Origin: a virus | Virus record (IMG/VR): IMGVR_UViG_3300047171_000035 | Location: 1 to 41,538 of that record | Direction: 5' to 3' (one strand) | Length of the DNA: 41,538 nt | Shown here: positions 1-8,100 of the stretch, piece after piece | Layout: every line of letters begins with the position of its first letter | How positions within the stretch are numbered: position 1 is the stretch's first letter | Made by a program: the position numbers and the translations under genes | Notes under the pieces: generated by a model | The model's input: the letters and a program-made list of their open reading frames with translations, nothing else | The model's database searches: none | Told to the model about the DNA's origin: nothing

Positions 1-137
1 TCGATCGGCGGCGGATTAAGCGTCACGGCTTGTCCGTTGACGGTCACGCTCACCGCAAGTGCGGGAACGGCAGTGACGGCGAAGCCGAGCGCGAGCGCTA
101 CGACGGTCGCGAGACCTCGTGTATTCGGTAGATTCAT
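1..137 (-). CDS. Exported protein, N-terminus only (cut by window edge)
   Basis: An open frame starts at ATG 137-135 and runs off the left edge, so only about 45 residues are visible. The start has the purine-rich leader AGAGAG a few bases upstream. The protein opens with a short polar segment (MNLPNTRG) and an Ala/Val/Leu-rich stretch ending in VPALA, which looks like a Sec signal peptide with an AxA cleavage site. The mature part begins VSVTVNGQAVTLNPPP, which resembles the first strand of stalk-like or copper-amine-oxidase N-terminal-like repeats found in cell-surface proteins. That family call is an inference from very few residues. It lies about 100 bp downstream of the RND pump gene on the same strand. 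Confidence 0.6.
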   Translation of the reverse strand, partial: MNLPNTRGLATVVALALGFAVTAVPALAVSVTVNGQAVTLNPPPI

Positions 138-239
138 ACTCTCTGTGCTTTCCCCGGATTGCGGGTTCTAGACGAGCGCTCGGCTTGACGCTCGCGCCGA
201 ACCGTCCAACGAACCCACGGTAGCGGAAAGTTCCTAGCG

Positions 240-3200
240 TTAGACCGGAACCGGCGTCTCGAAATCGGCGATCGTGTGTTCTTCTTCGCGGGCACGTTTG
301 GCGGCGCGGCGATGGTCGCGTTTGTCGACGGCGCCCATGATGTACGTATACATGACGGGGACGAGTGCGAGCGTTAAGATCAGCGAGCTTATGAGGCCGC
401 CGATGAGCACGGTGCCCATCGACGCGCGTTGCTCGGCACCTTCGGTGATGCCGAGCGAGAGCGGCAACATGCCGAAGATCATCGCGCACGTCGTCATCAA
501 AATCGGCCGGAAGCGCGTCGCCGCCGCAGCCTTCATCGCATCGTAAACGTTGAGGCCGTACTTGCGACGCTGCTGATTCGCGTAATCGACAAGCAAGATG
601 CCGTTCTTGGCAACGAGCCCGAAGAGCATCACGATCGCGATGAGCGAAAACAAGTTGAGCGTTTGATGCCGGATCGCGAGGCCGCCGAGCGCGCCGACGA
701 CCGCGACCGGCACCGAGAACATCACGACGAACGGCTCGACGAACGAGCCGTACAGCACGACCATGAGCATGTAGACGAGCAAGAATGAGGTGAGCAACGC
801 AAAGCCCATGCTCGAGAACGTTTGGTTATAGAGATCGGCGTCGCCGTCGGCGGCGACGTGGACGCCCGGCGGCAAGAAGCCCGGCGTGTCGAGCGCTTTC
901 TGCACGGGCGCGAGGATCGTGCCGAGCGAGACGCCGAGGTTGGGATCGACGTTCGCGGTCACGCGCACGACGCGATTGCGCGCCTGGCGAATGATCTTCG
1001 TCGGCGCCTTCGTCATCGTGAAATCGGCGACGCGCATGAGCGGCACGAGGGTCCCGTCGGACGCGCGCACTTGGAGCCGTTCGACCGTCCCGAGATCGTT
1101 GCGTTCATCGGCCGGTAGCTCGAGGCGCACGTCGGTGAGCCCCGTTTCGAGTCGCACCTTCGTCGAGACGACGCCGCCGATTGCGATGCGCGCGATCGTC
1201 GCCGCGTCGCCGGGCGAGACGCCGAGCAACGCCGCGCGCGCCGGATCGATGCGAATATCCAAACGCGGACCGTCTTGCGACGCGCTCGTATCGACGTCGA
1301 TAGCACCTTTTTGCTGTTTTAGCAATGCCGCAAGATTTTGCGATGCACCATCGAGTTCGGCATCGGGACCCGTAAGCGTGAAGACTACGGCCGCACCGCT
1401 TCCGCTACTGGAATCCGTCGCGATCTGATAGGCGGCGCCGGGAACGAGATAGCCGAGTTTGCGCGCGTCGGCAAGCACGCGATCCTGTTCGCGACGGCGC
1501 GTTTTCTCCAGGAGGACCGTGAACTGCGCGAGATGCCCGCCGAGATCGGCGCCGAAGCCGTTGGGCTTCGTACCGACGGTCGTAAGGATCGATTGCACGC
1601 CGTCGATTTTGAGCAGCGCGTTCTCTAAACGCGATACGCCCGCTGCGGTCGTCGCTAGCGGCTGACCGATCGAATACTGCAGCGAGCCTTGCAACACGCC
1701 GGTGTTTCCCGACGGCACGAACTCCGAGCCGATGAAGCCCAGCGGCACGAGGGTGATCGACGCGGCGACGAGCAACAGACACGCGATCGGCACGATCGGC
1801 CGATGCGAGAGAAACCACGGCAAGAGCCGCTCGGCGTAATAGCGGCCGACCGCTTCGAAGCCGTTCTGGAACCACGCAGCCCACCATGGTACTTCCGGAC
1901 TGCGCTTTTTCACGGACCAGCGCCCCGCGAGCAGCGGCGTCAGCGTGAACGAGACGAAGAGCGAGAACAGCGTGGCGACCACGATCACCATGCCGAACTC
2001 TTTCATGTACTTGCCGACGATGCCCGAGAGAAAAGCGATCGGCAAGAAGACGACCACGTCGACGAGCGTGATCGCGATCGCCGCGTTCCCGATCTCGGTC
2101 CGTCCGTTGAACGCGGCATCGAGTGGACGCTCGCCCATATCGCGATGGCGCGTGATGTTTTCGAGTACGACGATCGAATCGTCGACGAGGATGCCGATCG
2201 TGAGGCCGAGGCCCATAAGCGAGATGACATCGATCGTGAAGCCGAGCAGCTTCATCACGATGAACGTCGCGAGCAGCGACGACGGGATCGCGATCATCAC
2301 GACGACGGCGTTGCGCCACGCGTGCAGGAAGAGCAGCATCACGATCGCGGTGAGAAAGATGCCTTCGATCAAACTCTGCAACACGCCGTTGACGGAGCTC
2401 TGCGTGTAATCGGCGGATGCGTTGACTTCAGTGAATGTGACGTACGGAAACTCTTTGGCCAGCGCCGCGAGTTCCGTGCGCGCGGCGGCGGTCGACTTCA
2501 CCGTATCCGCGTCGTTCTGCCGCTCGATGTTGAGTAAGAGGGACGGCGCACCGTTGAAATGCGACGGCCGCCGTTGTTCGACGTGTCCGTCTTCGACCGT
2601 CGCGAGGTCGCCGATTTTCACGTTGCTCTGCGCACCGCCGGAGATCGGGATCGGGATCGCGAGGATGTCGGAGGCCTTCTGCACGTCCGCGTGGACGGAG
2701 ACCGTCGTCTCGAGCGTCGGCGCATCCATGCGGCCACCTGGCAAATTCGCATTATTGTGCGCGAGGATCGAATCGAGATCGATCAGCGTCGCGCGCGTCA
2801 TCGCGAGCCGCTGGCTATCGGGAAAGACGTGAATCTCGCGCGCGGTATCCCCCGCAACCTCGACGTCGAGTATGCCCGGGACGGCCTTGAGATCGGGCAC
2901 GATACGCTGGGAAACCAGATACGAAAGTTCCGACGGCGAGAGCTTCTTCGAGGTCAAGGCCTCTTCGATGATCGGGTCGCTCTCGGAGCCGTCTTTGAAC
3001 ACGACCGGCGGATCGAGATCGGTCGGCATGTAGATGCGCGCGGTATCGACGCGGCGTTGCACGTCGATCGTTTCGTAGTTGAGATCGGTATCGAGCCGGA
3101 AGCGCGCGATGACGGTCGCTTGGCCTTCTTGCACGGTCGCCGAAAGGCGATCCATGTTTTCCATCCCGTCGAGCTGATCTTCGATCGGCTTGACGACGAG

Positions 3201-3383
3201 CTTCTCCATCTCGGAGGGCGAGGCGCCCGGGTACGATGCGCTTACCCCGACGATCGGGAACGCGACGTTGGGGAAGAGGTTGACGCCGAGCTGTTTGTAC
3301 GAGAAAAGACCGTACAAGGCGAGCCCGATGAAGACCATCGCCGTGATGACGGGTCGCGAAATAGCAAATCGGGTCAACCACAT
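240..3383 (-). CDS. RND-family efflux transporter, inner-membrane pump subunit
   Basis: This 1047-residue protein has the length and layout of AcrB/MdtB-type hydrophobe-amphiphile efflux pumps. These use the proton gradient to export drugs or other small molecules together with a periplasmic adaptor and an outer-membrane channel. It starts with TM1 (FAISRPVITAMVFIGLALYG) and the usual LGVNLFPNV turn. TM4 carries GILVDDSIVVLEN with the paired proton-relay aspartates, and TM10 carries GLVAKNGILLVDYA with the conserved lysine. ATG 3383 has AGGAG 8 bp upstream. No adaptor or outer-membrane gene lies in the window. Upstream is the tRNA fragment and prophage, so the pump appears to be transcribed alone. 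Codon use is GC-rich, unlike the phage genes. Substrate cannot be told. Confidence 0.95.
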   Translation of the reverse strand: MWLTRFAISRPVITAMVFIGLALYGLFSYKQLGVNLFPNVAFPIVGVSASYPGASPSEMEKLVVKPIEDQLDGMENMDRLSATVQEGQATVIARFRLDTDLNYETIDVQRRVDTARIYMPTDLDPPVVFKDGSESDPIIEEALTSKKLSPSELSYLVSQRIVPDLKAVPGILDVEVAGDTAREIHVFPDSQRLAMTRATLIDLDSILAHNNANLPGGRMDAPTLETTVSVHADVQKASDILAIPIPISGGAQSNVKIGDLATVEDGHVEQRRPSHFNGAPSLLLNIERQNDADTVKSTAAARTELAALAKEFPYVTFTEVNASADYTQSSVNGVLQSLIEGIFLTAIVMLLFLHAWRNAVVVMIAIPSSLLATFIVMKLLGFTIDVISLMGLGLTIGILVDDSIVVLENITRHRDMGERPLDAAFNGRTEIGNAAIAITLVDVVVFLPIAFLSGIVGKYMKEFGMVIVVATLFSLFVSFTLTPLLAGRWSVKKRSPEVPWWAAWFQNGFEAVGRYYAERLLPWFLSHRPIVPIACLLLVAASITLVPLGFIGSEFVPSGNTGVLQGSLQYSIGQPLATTAAGVSRLENALLKIDGVQSILTTVGTKPNGFGADLGGHLAQFTVLLEKTRRREQDRVLADARKLGYLVPGAAYQIATDSSSGSGAAVVFTLTGPDAELDGASQNLAALLKQQKGAIDVDTSASQDGPRLDIRIDPARAALLGVSPGDAATIARIAIGGVVSTKVRLETGLTDVRLELPADERNDLGTVERLQVRASDGTLVPLMRVADFTMTKAPTKIIRQARNRVVRVTANVDPNLGVSLGTILAPVQKALDTPGFLPPGVHVAADGDADLYNQTFSSMGFALLTSFLLVYMLMVVLYGSFVEPFVVMFSVPVAVVGALGGLAIRHQTLNLFSLIAIVMLFGLVAKNGILLVDYANQQRRKYGLNVYDAMKAAAATRFRPILMTTCAMIFGMLPLSLGITEGAEQRASMGTVLIGGLISSLILTLALVPVMYTYIMGAVDKRDHRRAAKRAREEEHTIADFETPVPV

Positions 3384-3489
3384 GATGGGAGCTCCTGGTC
3401 GTTCGCGGCTACGCGTCCACGTACGAAACCGTAGCGACGAAGTTTCGTTTCAGCGCGCGTTCGTGCCCGCCAAGCTCTTGAGAAAGCAA

Positions 3490-3513
3490 AGGCCCGCAAA
3501 CGCTTGCGGGCCT
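3490..3513 (-). terminator. Rho-independent terminator behind the tRNA-Leu 3' half
   Basis: A perfect 10-bp stem (AGGCCCGCAA / TTGCGGGCCT) closes a 4-base loop. Read on the minus strand it is followed by TTTGCTTTCT. It lies 10 bp after the encoded CCA of the tRNA fragment, as expected for the original chromosomal tRNA-Leu terminator. Confidence 0.85.
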
Positions 3514-3522
3514 TTAAATCGA

Positions 3523-3575
3523 TGGTGCGCGAGACTGGACTCGAACCAGCACGTCCTTGCGAACGTTAGCACCTC
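3523..3575 (-). tRNA. Partial tRNA-Leu (3' half), prophage attachment-site remnant
   Basis: Read on the minus strand, the segment begins inside an anticodon loop (TTGAGGT, anticodon GAG = Leu). It continues with the 3' anticodon stem GCTAA, a long type-II variable arm, the T-arm (CTGG TTCGAGT CCAG), the acceptor strand CTCGCGC and an encoded CCA at 3523-3525. The sequence before the loop (TTACA) does not pair with GCTAA, and no D-arm or 5' acceptor strand follows, so the 5' half is missing. Half-tRNA remnants of this kind mark the site where an integrase recombined a phage into a tRNA gene. The breakpoint near the anticodon loop matches common tRNA-type attachment sites. Confidence 0.85.
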
Positions 3576-3690
3576 AATGTAAAATGCCGCGTTTTCGTTC
3601 TCGGACTGACGCGAACTAACTCGGACCCAAACGAACGAAAAACCCCGTGGTTACAACGTTTTTCTAACATTCAGTAAATTAGGAGACGTT

Positions 3691-3721
3691 CGCAAAGTTC
3701 GGCCAAGTTCGTCAAAGTTCA
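3691..3721 (+). repeat. Three tandem 10-bp repeats near attachment site (candidate integrase arm sites)
   Basis: AAGTTC occurs at 3695-3700, 3705-3710 and 3715-3720, each inside a CAAAGTTCG-like decamer with exactly 10-bp spacing, one helical turn. Further GAACT/AGTTC-type words lie nearer the core. Arm-type binding sites of tyrosine integrases are short direct repeats placed this way next to the core, so that reading is natural but inferred. Nothing else is seen between the tRNA remnant and the gene ending at 3750. Confidence 0.5.
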
Positions 3722-3749
3722 GTCGATAGGTGCAGAATAGGTGAACGAC

Positions 3750-3953
3750 TTAGAGCTTCGATTCCGGCTCGCGGACGAGAACGTAGCTTACTCCCTCCAG
3801 AACGATGCGCTTCCGGCGGGGCATTTGAGGCGAGCGAATCTTCCCATCGTCCTGGAAGTGGACCAGCAGCCAAAGAATCAGTAGGGCCACATCCTGAGCC
3901 TTGAACGACTCTTTGACCATCGACCGGACACTCTGGAACGCCTCGCTCGCCAT
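3750..3953 (-). CDS. Small hypothetical phage protein (67 aa)
   Basis: ATG 3953 is preceded by AGGTG at a spacing of 5 bp. The protein has a helical N-terminal half with a hydrophobic run (ALLILWLLVHF) flanked by charged residues, then a basic segment (MPRRKRIVLEGVSYVLVREPESKL) that looks like short strands. I do not recognise the family. The single hydrophobic stretch is short and amphipathic, so membrane insertion is uncertain. It is the last phage gene before the attachment site and lies just behind the terminator of the gene at 4023-4700, so it needs its own promoter or read-through. Confidence 0.55.
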   Translation of the reverse strand: MASEAFQSVRSMVKESFKAQDVALLILWLLVHFQDDGKIRSPQMPRRKRIVLEGVSYVLVREPESKL

Positions 3954-3974
3954 CGAACACCTGTTCGATGCATC

Positions 3975-3999
3975 AAAAAGCCACCCTCGCGGGGGTGGC
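3975..3999 (-). terminator. Rho-independent terminator after the 4023-4700 gene
   Basis: A 7-bp stem (GCCACCC / GGGTGGC, 3980-3986 and 3993-3999) with a 6-base loop is followed on the minus strand by TTTTTGATGC. It ends the left part of the late transcript just after the stop codon at 4023. Confidence 0.85.
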
Positions 4000-4022
4000 T
4001 CGGTTCCTAGATTACTCGGCGG

Positions 4023-4700
4023 CTATGCGCGGTCAGGCTCCCGGCTCAGGTATTTAAGGAAATGGCGTTCCGGGAGCGAGCTTGCTTCCACGATTTTGAA
4101 GGCTTCTTCCCGGACGTTGGTCATCAACTGCCCGCGCTCGGCCATCGCCTTGGCAAGCTCGTTAAAGGCTCGGGTAAGGTCGTCGCCTTCCGCAGTCCCG
4201 ACTAGCTTCTTTAGCCTCGTTATGTTGCGGTCGTTCTCAAGCGAAAGCTTGTCGTTGACGGCTCGTTCTTCTCGCTGAATTGCAGCAGCCAATCGAAGGA
4301 CTTGTTCCACAGTTGGCTTACGCGCAGCCACCGATTCGACAGGAGCGGTAACGCCGGAACTGCGCTTGGCCCGAGTCTTTTTCGGGGGAATGGATTCATC
4401 AATTTCAAGGAATTCAGGCCGGATTTTCATTATGTACTTGCGCCCGCGACCGTGAACCCCGTTGTCATCTAAGACGCCTTCACGCCTTAATTCTTTGATT
4501 GCATCTTCGCTAATTCCAGGGGGTCGGGTGCCCGAACCCAAGGAGTTAATCTGATAAATCTTATCCGCAGCGACATAAGCTTCCGGGCTTAATTTAATCT
4601 TACGCTGCCTATTCGGAGCTTCTAAAATCTTCGCAGCCTCGATAAGCTGCTTTTCTACAAGAGCCCGACCCGCTTCAGGGTCAGCCGTTTTCGTGGCCAT
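4023..4700 (-). CDS. Hypothetical phage protein, possible DNA-binding (225 aa)
   Basis: ATG 4700 has TGAGGT 6 bp upstream. The protein is charged and mostly helical. Residues 30-95 (LSPEAYVAADKIYQINSLG, then ISEDAIKELRREGVLDDNG and GRGRKYIMKI) resemble a winged-helix or MarR-like arrangement. A basic linker (PPKKTRAKRSS) and a long C-terminal helical region follow. That reading is structural guesswork; I cannot name a family. It is the distal gene of the left operon, after the tail genes. That is a place where phages often keep lysis or regulatory genes, but no lysis signature is visible. Confidence 0.65.
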   Translation of the reverse strand: MATKTADPEAGRALVEKQLIEAAKILEAPNRQRKIKLSPEAYVAADKIYQINSLGSGTRPPGISEDAIKELRREGVLDDNGVHGRGRKYIMKIRPEFLEIDESIPPKKTRAKRSSGVTAPVESVAARKPTVEQVLRLAAAIQREERAVNDKLSLENDRNITRLKKLVGTAEGDDLTRAFNELAKAMAERGQLMTNVREEAFKIVEASSLPERHFLKYLSREPDRA

Positions 4701-4768
4701 GCCAATACCTCAGGATAACAGGTTAATTGCATCTTCTTTAAGCTACTTAAATGGCCCTTTCATGCATC

Positions 4769-5110
4769 TTAAATTGCAGCAGGATAGAACGGCGGAGATT
4801 TACCTAAATGAATATGAAGCAGCCGGGCAGCAGCCATGTAAGAAATCCCCGCTGCTAAACCCGCCTCGTCTGGTAAAGGCTCTAAATCGGCGTCTGTCAC
4901 CTTAAGCTCGTTCTCGGTGACATGAGCCCAAACCGGACCTAATTCGGCCAACACCTCGACCGAATGAGGTTGCCGAATTTCCGTCCTAAGAGCCGTCCAT
5001 CCGTTGTTAAGAACCATGAAATCGTAGTGATTTACATGGTCGGGAATCCCGAGCATCTTTTCGTGTATCTTCGCCGGGTCGGTTTCTTTAATGAAATGAT
5101 GGTAACGCAC
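4769..5110 (-). CDS. Hypothetical protein following the tail-tip gene (113 aa)
   Basis: The start is GTG 5110, 3 bp from the tail-tip stop codon, with GGAG 6 bp upstream. The GGAG lies inside the last codons of the tail gene, so translation is probably coupled. The sequence opens MRYHHFIKETDPAKIHEKM, has a central NNGWTALRTEIRQPHS segment and ends in an Ala-rich helix. There is no signal peptide or clear membrane segment. Its place directly after the tail-tip gene suggests a tail accessory or assembly protein, but I do not recognise it. Confidence 0.65.
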   Translation of the reverse strand: MRYHHFIKETDPAKIHEKMLGIPDHVNHYDFMVLNNGWTALRTEIRQPHSVEVLAELGPVWAHVTENELKVTDADLEPLPDEAGLAAGISYMAAARLLHIHLGKSPPFYPAAI

Positions 5111-5113
5111 ATC

Positions 5114-8100
5114 TTACTCCGTGACGATGTTGTGGCTAACGGCCTGACCGAGCATAAAACGATTTCGAGCGCATTTGATTTGAACGTACTGGCCCGGTAC
5201 TCGCTTGCCGATGCACTGAACCGCGAAGAACTTCTCCCCGTTCTCTCCAGCTATCAACGTACTTAAGCTTAGCTCCGTCGTCGGCACCCAGTCCAAGGAA
5301 CGTGCATTAGGGTCGCCTCCGGCTGCTAACCACAAATGAGTTTCGTCAACGCTTAGGACTTCATCGGCAATCTCAACATCAACGATATACGAATCACGGA
5401 TGCGTACCGCTTGAATGACATTCCACTCCCCGGCGTTGTAATCGCGGAGATGCATTCCGACTTCCAACTCGTCTGCACGAATGAAGCCGTGTTCTTGGGT
5501 TTCTACCAATTGATGAATGGCCGGGCATTGCGGCTTGTAACCGCCACCGCCGCCCGTGTTCGAGCCCGACGCCGGGGCAAGCGGAGTCGCTGCCGTTTCG
5601 TTGATGATTGCAGCAACTGAACCGTCTCGGTTCATTCCTTGGATGAATGCGTAAGACTGCGCTCCACTCGAAACGGAACCGTAGACGTAGTAAGACCCGG
5701 ATTGGTACGAAGTGTAGCCTTCACCCGCAATCGTCGAAATCCAAACGTTGAAATAATAGGTTGTTGAGCCGACTAAGCCCGTGAAGTTCAATGAACCCGC
5801 ACCAATGCTTACTGCCGAATTGTCGGTCAGGTAAAGACTGAATGCGCTCCACGATACCGAGGCCGTAGCAGCGTTGGACGAATTCGTTGAAGTCGTGACC
5901 GGGAATGAGCCGCCCGAGAAACCGTTCAAGCTCAATTGATTGTTCAAGAACGTTGAAGCATTCGCACGGGCAGTAGTCGAAATCACGCCTATCAACTGAC
6001 CACTCGAATTTAAACCAGTTTGCACTCCGGGGCTCATTGCGGTATGCGTCAGTTGCGTATTTCCCGACTGGAAAGAGCTAGTCGAGAGTCGTCGGTAATT
6101 CGAATCATCTTGAATCCCGGTCAAGGTCGCGCCAGTCGAATTGAAATGCCGATTGTTGATGATGCCGGACGTAAGGTAAGAGCCGTCACCGCCCGCTGCT
6201 GATGTAAGCGAGTTCTTCACTTGCGTTGACATTGCACCGTATTCGAATTGCCCGGCCGTATGATTAGCGCCGTTTTCTTTGTAGCCCGTCGCGACGTTTC
6301 CATATTCAAGTTGAATCTGCGAAGCAAGTAAAACGTTCGTGCTCGCCTCTGCCGACGAAGCAGTAACTTGCGCCAAAAGGTAGACTTGAGAACATCCGCT
6401 AGGCGGGGACAAAGGCGAACTAACAACACGCCCGTAGCTCGCACCAGAAGTTCCACCTGTTGAAGTGATTCGCCCAATTTCTGTGTTCGTCTGAGCGTTC
6501 AAGAGAATCAATGAAACAGTCGAATTTGCTTCTGCTTGCATCGTTGCGCTTAGCGTGTATGAAAGTGGATACGTGACGTTGATGTATCCCGCCGGATATT
6601 GGCTAAGATTGAAATTCGTTTGGCCCGCATTTCCGCCAGAACCGCCGGAGGGAACGCTGTAATAGAATCCTTGGTAACCGAAGTAGGACGAAGTAAAGAC
6701 ACCGCCTCCGGTAATCCAATACGAATTGCCGAACTTTACGTCAGAATCGGGAACGAGATTTACTTGTGAGCCAGTGCCATCTAAAGCTACGCTCGCGTTG
6801 TGCTGCCCGAGTGGAAGCGTATTCTTCGCTTGAACCCCGAGATAAACACTACCAGCATTTGAATCGTGGTCGATGTAATCTTGAATGCGATTGCCCGCCA
6901 CAAGCAACGCGCCGAGCATGTAGAAACTCCCGTTCGTGTTTGTATTATCGTAAATCAACACGCGAGCCGAAGTCGCGCCGTAAGGCATCGTAAACGTTCC
7001 GTAGACCATATACCAACCGCTTTGATTAGCAGTTTGAACCGCGCTATTGTAGCGAGTGACGCCGGAATAGTACGGCAGAACGTCGTTCGGGTTCGCGGTC
7101 GTGATTAGCGTAGAGTTGTATTGCGTCGAAAATGCCGCGTTACCAATCCACATTGTTGGCAGCATTCCCGAAGAGCCCGCGTAAAGCAAACATTGAAACG
7201 TGTACGCACTTCCGCCAGTAACGGGAACATCTTGATAATACCCCTGTGGAGTCGCAGCATTCTTTCCGTAAGAGATGCTCCCGAACGAGCCGTAATTTCC
7301 GTTCGAGGCTGGGTTTCCAGGATTAGCGCCGCCGTAAGGATTCGTCCATCCGTAAGCAGACGGTAACGCTGCCGCCGTACCACTGCAATTATTCCCGTTG
7401 ACGATTAGATTCTTCGCCGGGATGTTACCAGCGATGTACGTCGTGTTTTTATTGAGGTGCGACGTTTGGGAAAAATCAATCAAAGCACGGCGGTTCGAAT
7501 CCATGTTCGAAATCGGCATCCGTTGGTAAGTAGAGCCGTCGTTTAAGCCGTCTTGCGTAGCTCCGGTTATATGTCGATTGTAAATTAAGCCTGTGCCGAG
7601 GTAAGAGCCGTCGCTTCCGGGAGTCGAGACAATGGTCGATTGCACCGGAACGGGAGCGGAACTGTACGCAGTCGTTCCAGCGTTTGCGGTCGTCGTATCA
7701 GTTTGGACGGGAGTCGATGGCAAGAAGCCCGTGAAGTTCGAACCCGGCTGAACCATCGCGCAAGCCATGAAGATGGGCGAACCGCCAACGGTAATTCCGC
7801 TGTTCGAGAATTGAAAAACATACTGCCCTGTAGATGACGGCGTGAACACCGTAGAGGGATTGCCGGAGTAGCCTCCGCTCTGAATGCACGAAGCGACAGA
7901 ACTAGCCGCATTGCCGGGGTTCGTGTTCGAAATCGTCCCTGAAATTGGGCCAATGATTCTCGCACCGCCGCTACCTGATGCATTGATTAAATCCAAGTAA
8001 CACGACATTGTGTAAGTCGTGCCGCCCACCAATTGGAACGGCTGAGAATTTGCGTATCTGCTTGAACTGTTCGCGCCAGAGGTCCACGAGAACAAGCCAA

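Noticed and set aside
16-489. Arginine-rich minus-strand frame of 157 codons at the left edge
   Set aside because: It overlaps both the RND pump gene and the start of the exported protein in another frame, and has the arginine/histidine-rich composition of a shadow frame in GC-rich DNA.
1405-2537. Long arginine/aspartate-rich frames on both strands within the RND pump gene
   Set aside because: These are out-of-phase readings of a GC-rich gene with clear RND motifs; they have no ribosome sites and no domain-like sequence.
3712-3960. Alternative 82-codon minus-strand frame over the 3750-3953 gene
   Set aside because: The competing frame has the better ribosome site and more protein-like composition.
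3750-5110. Lysis cassette (holin/endolysin) after the tail genes
   Set aside because: None of the three genes here has a holin-like membrane pattern or an amidase, lysozyme or peptidase motif.
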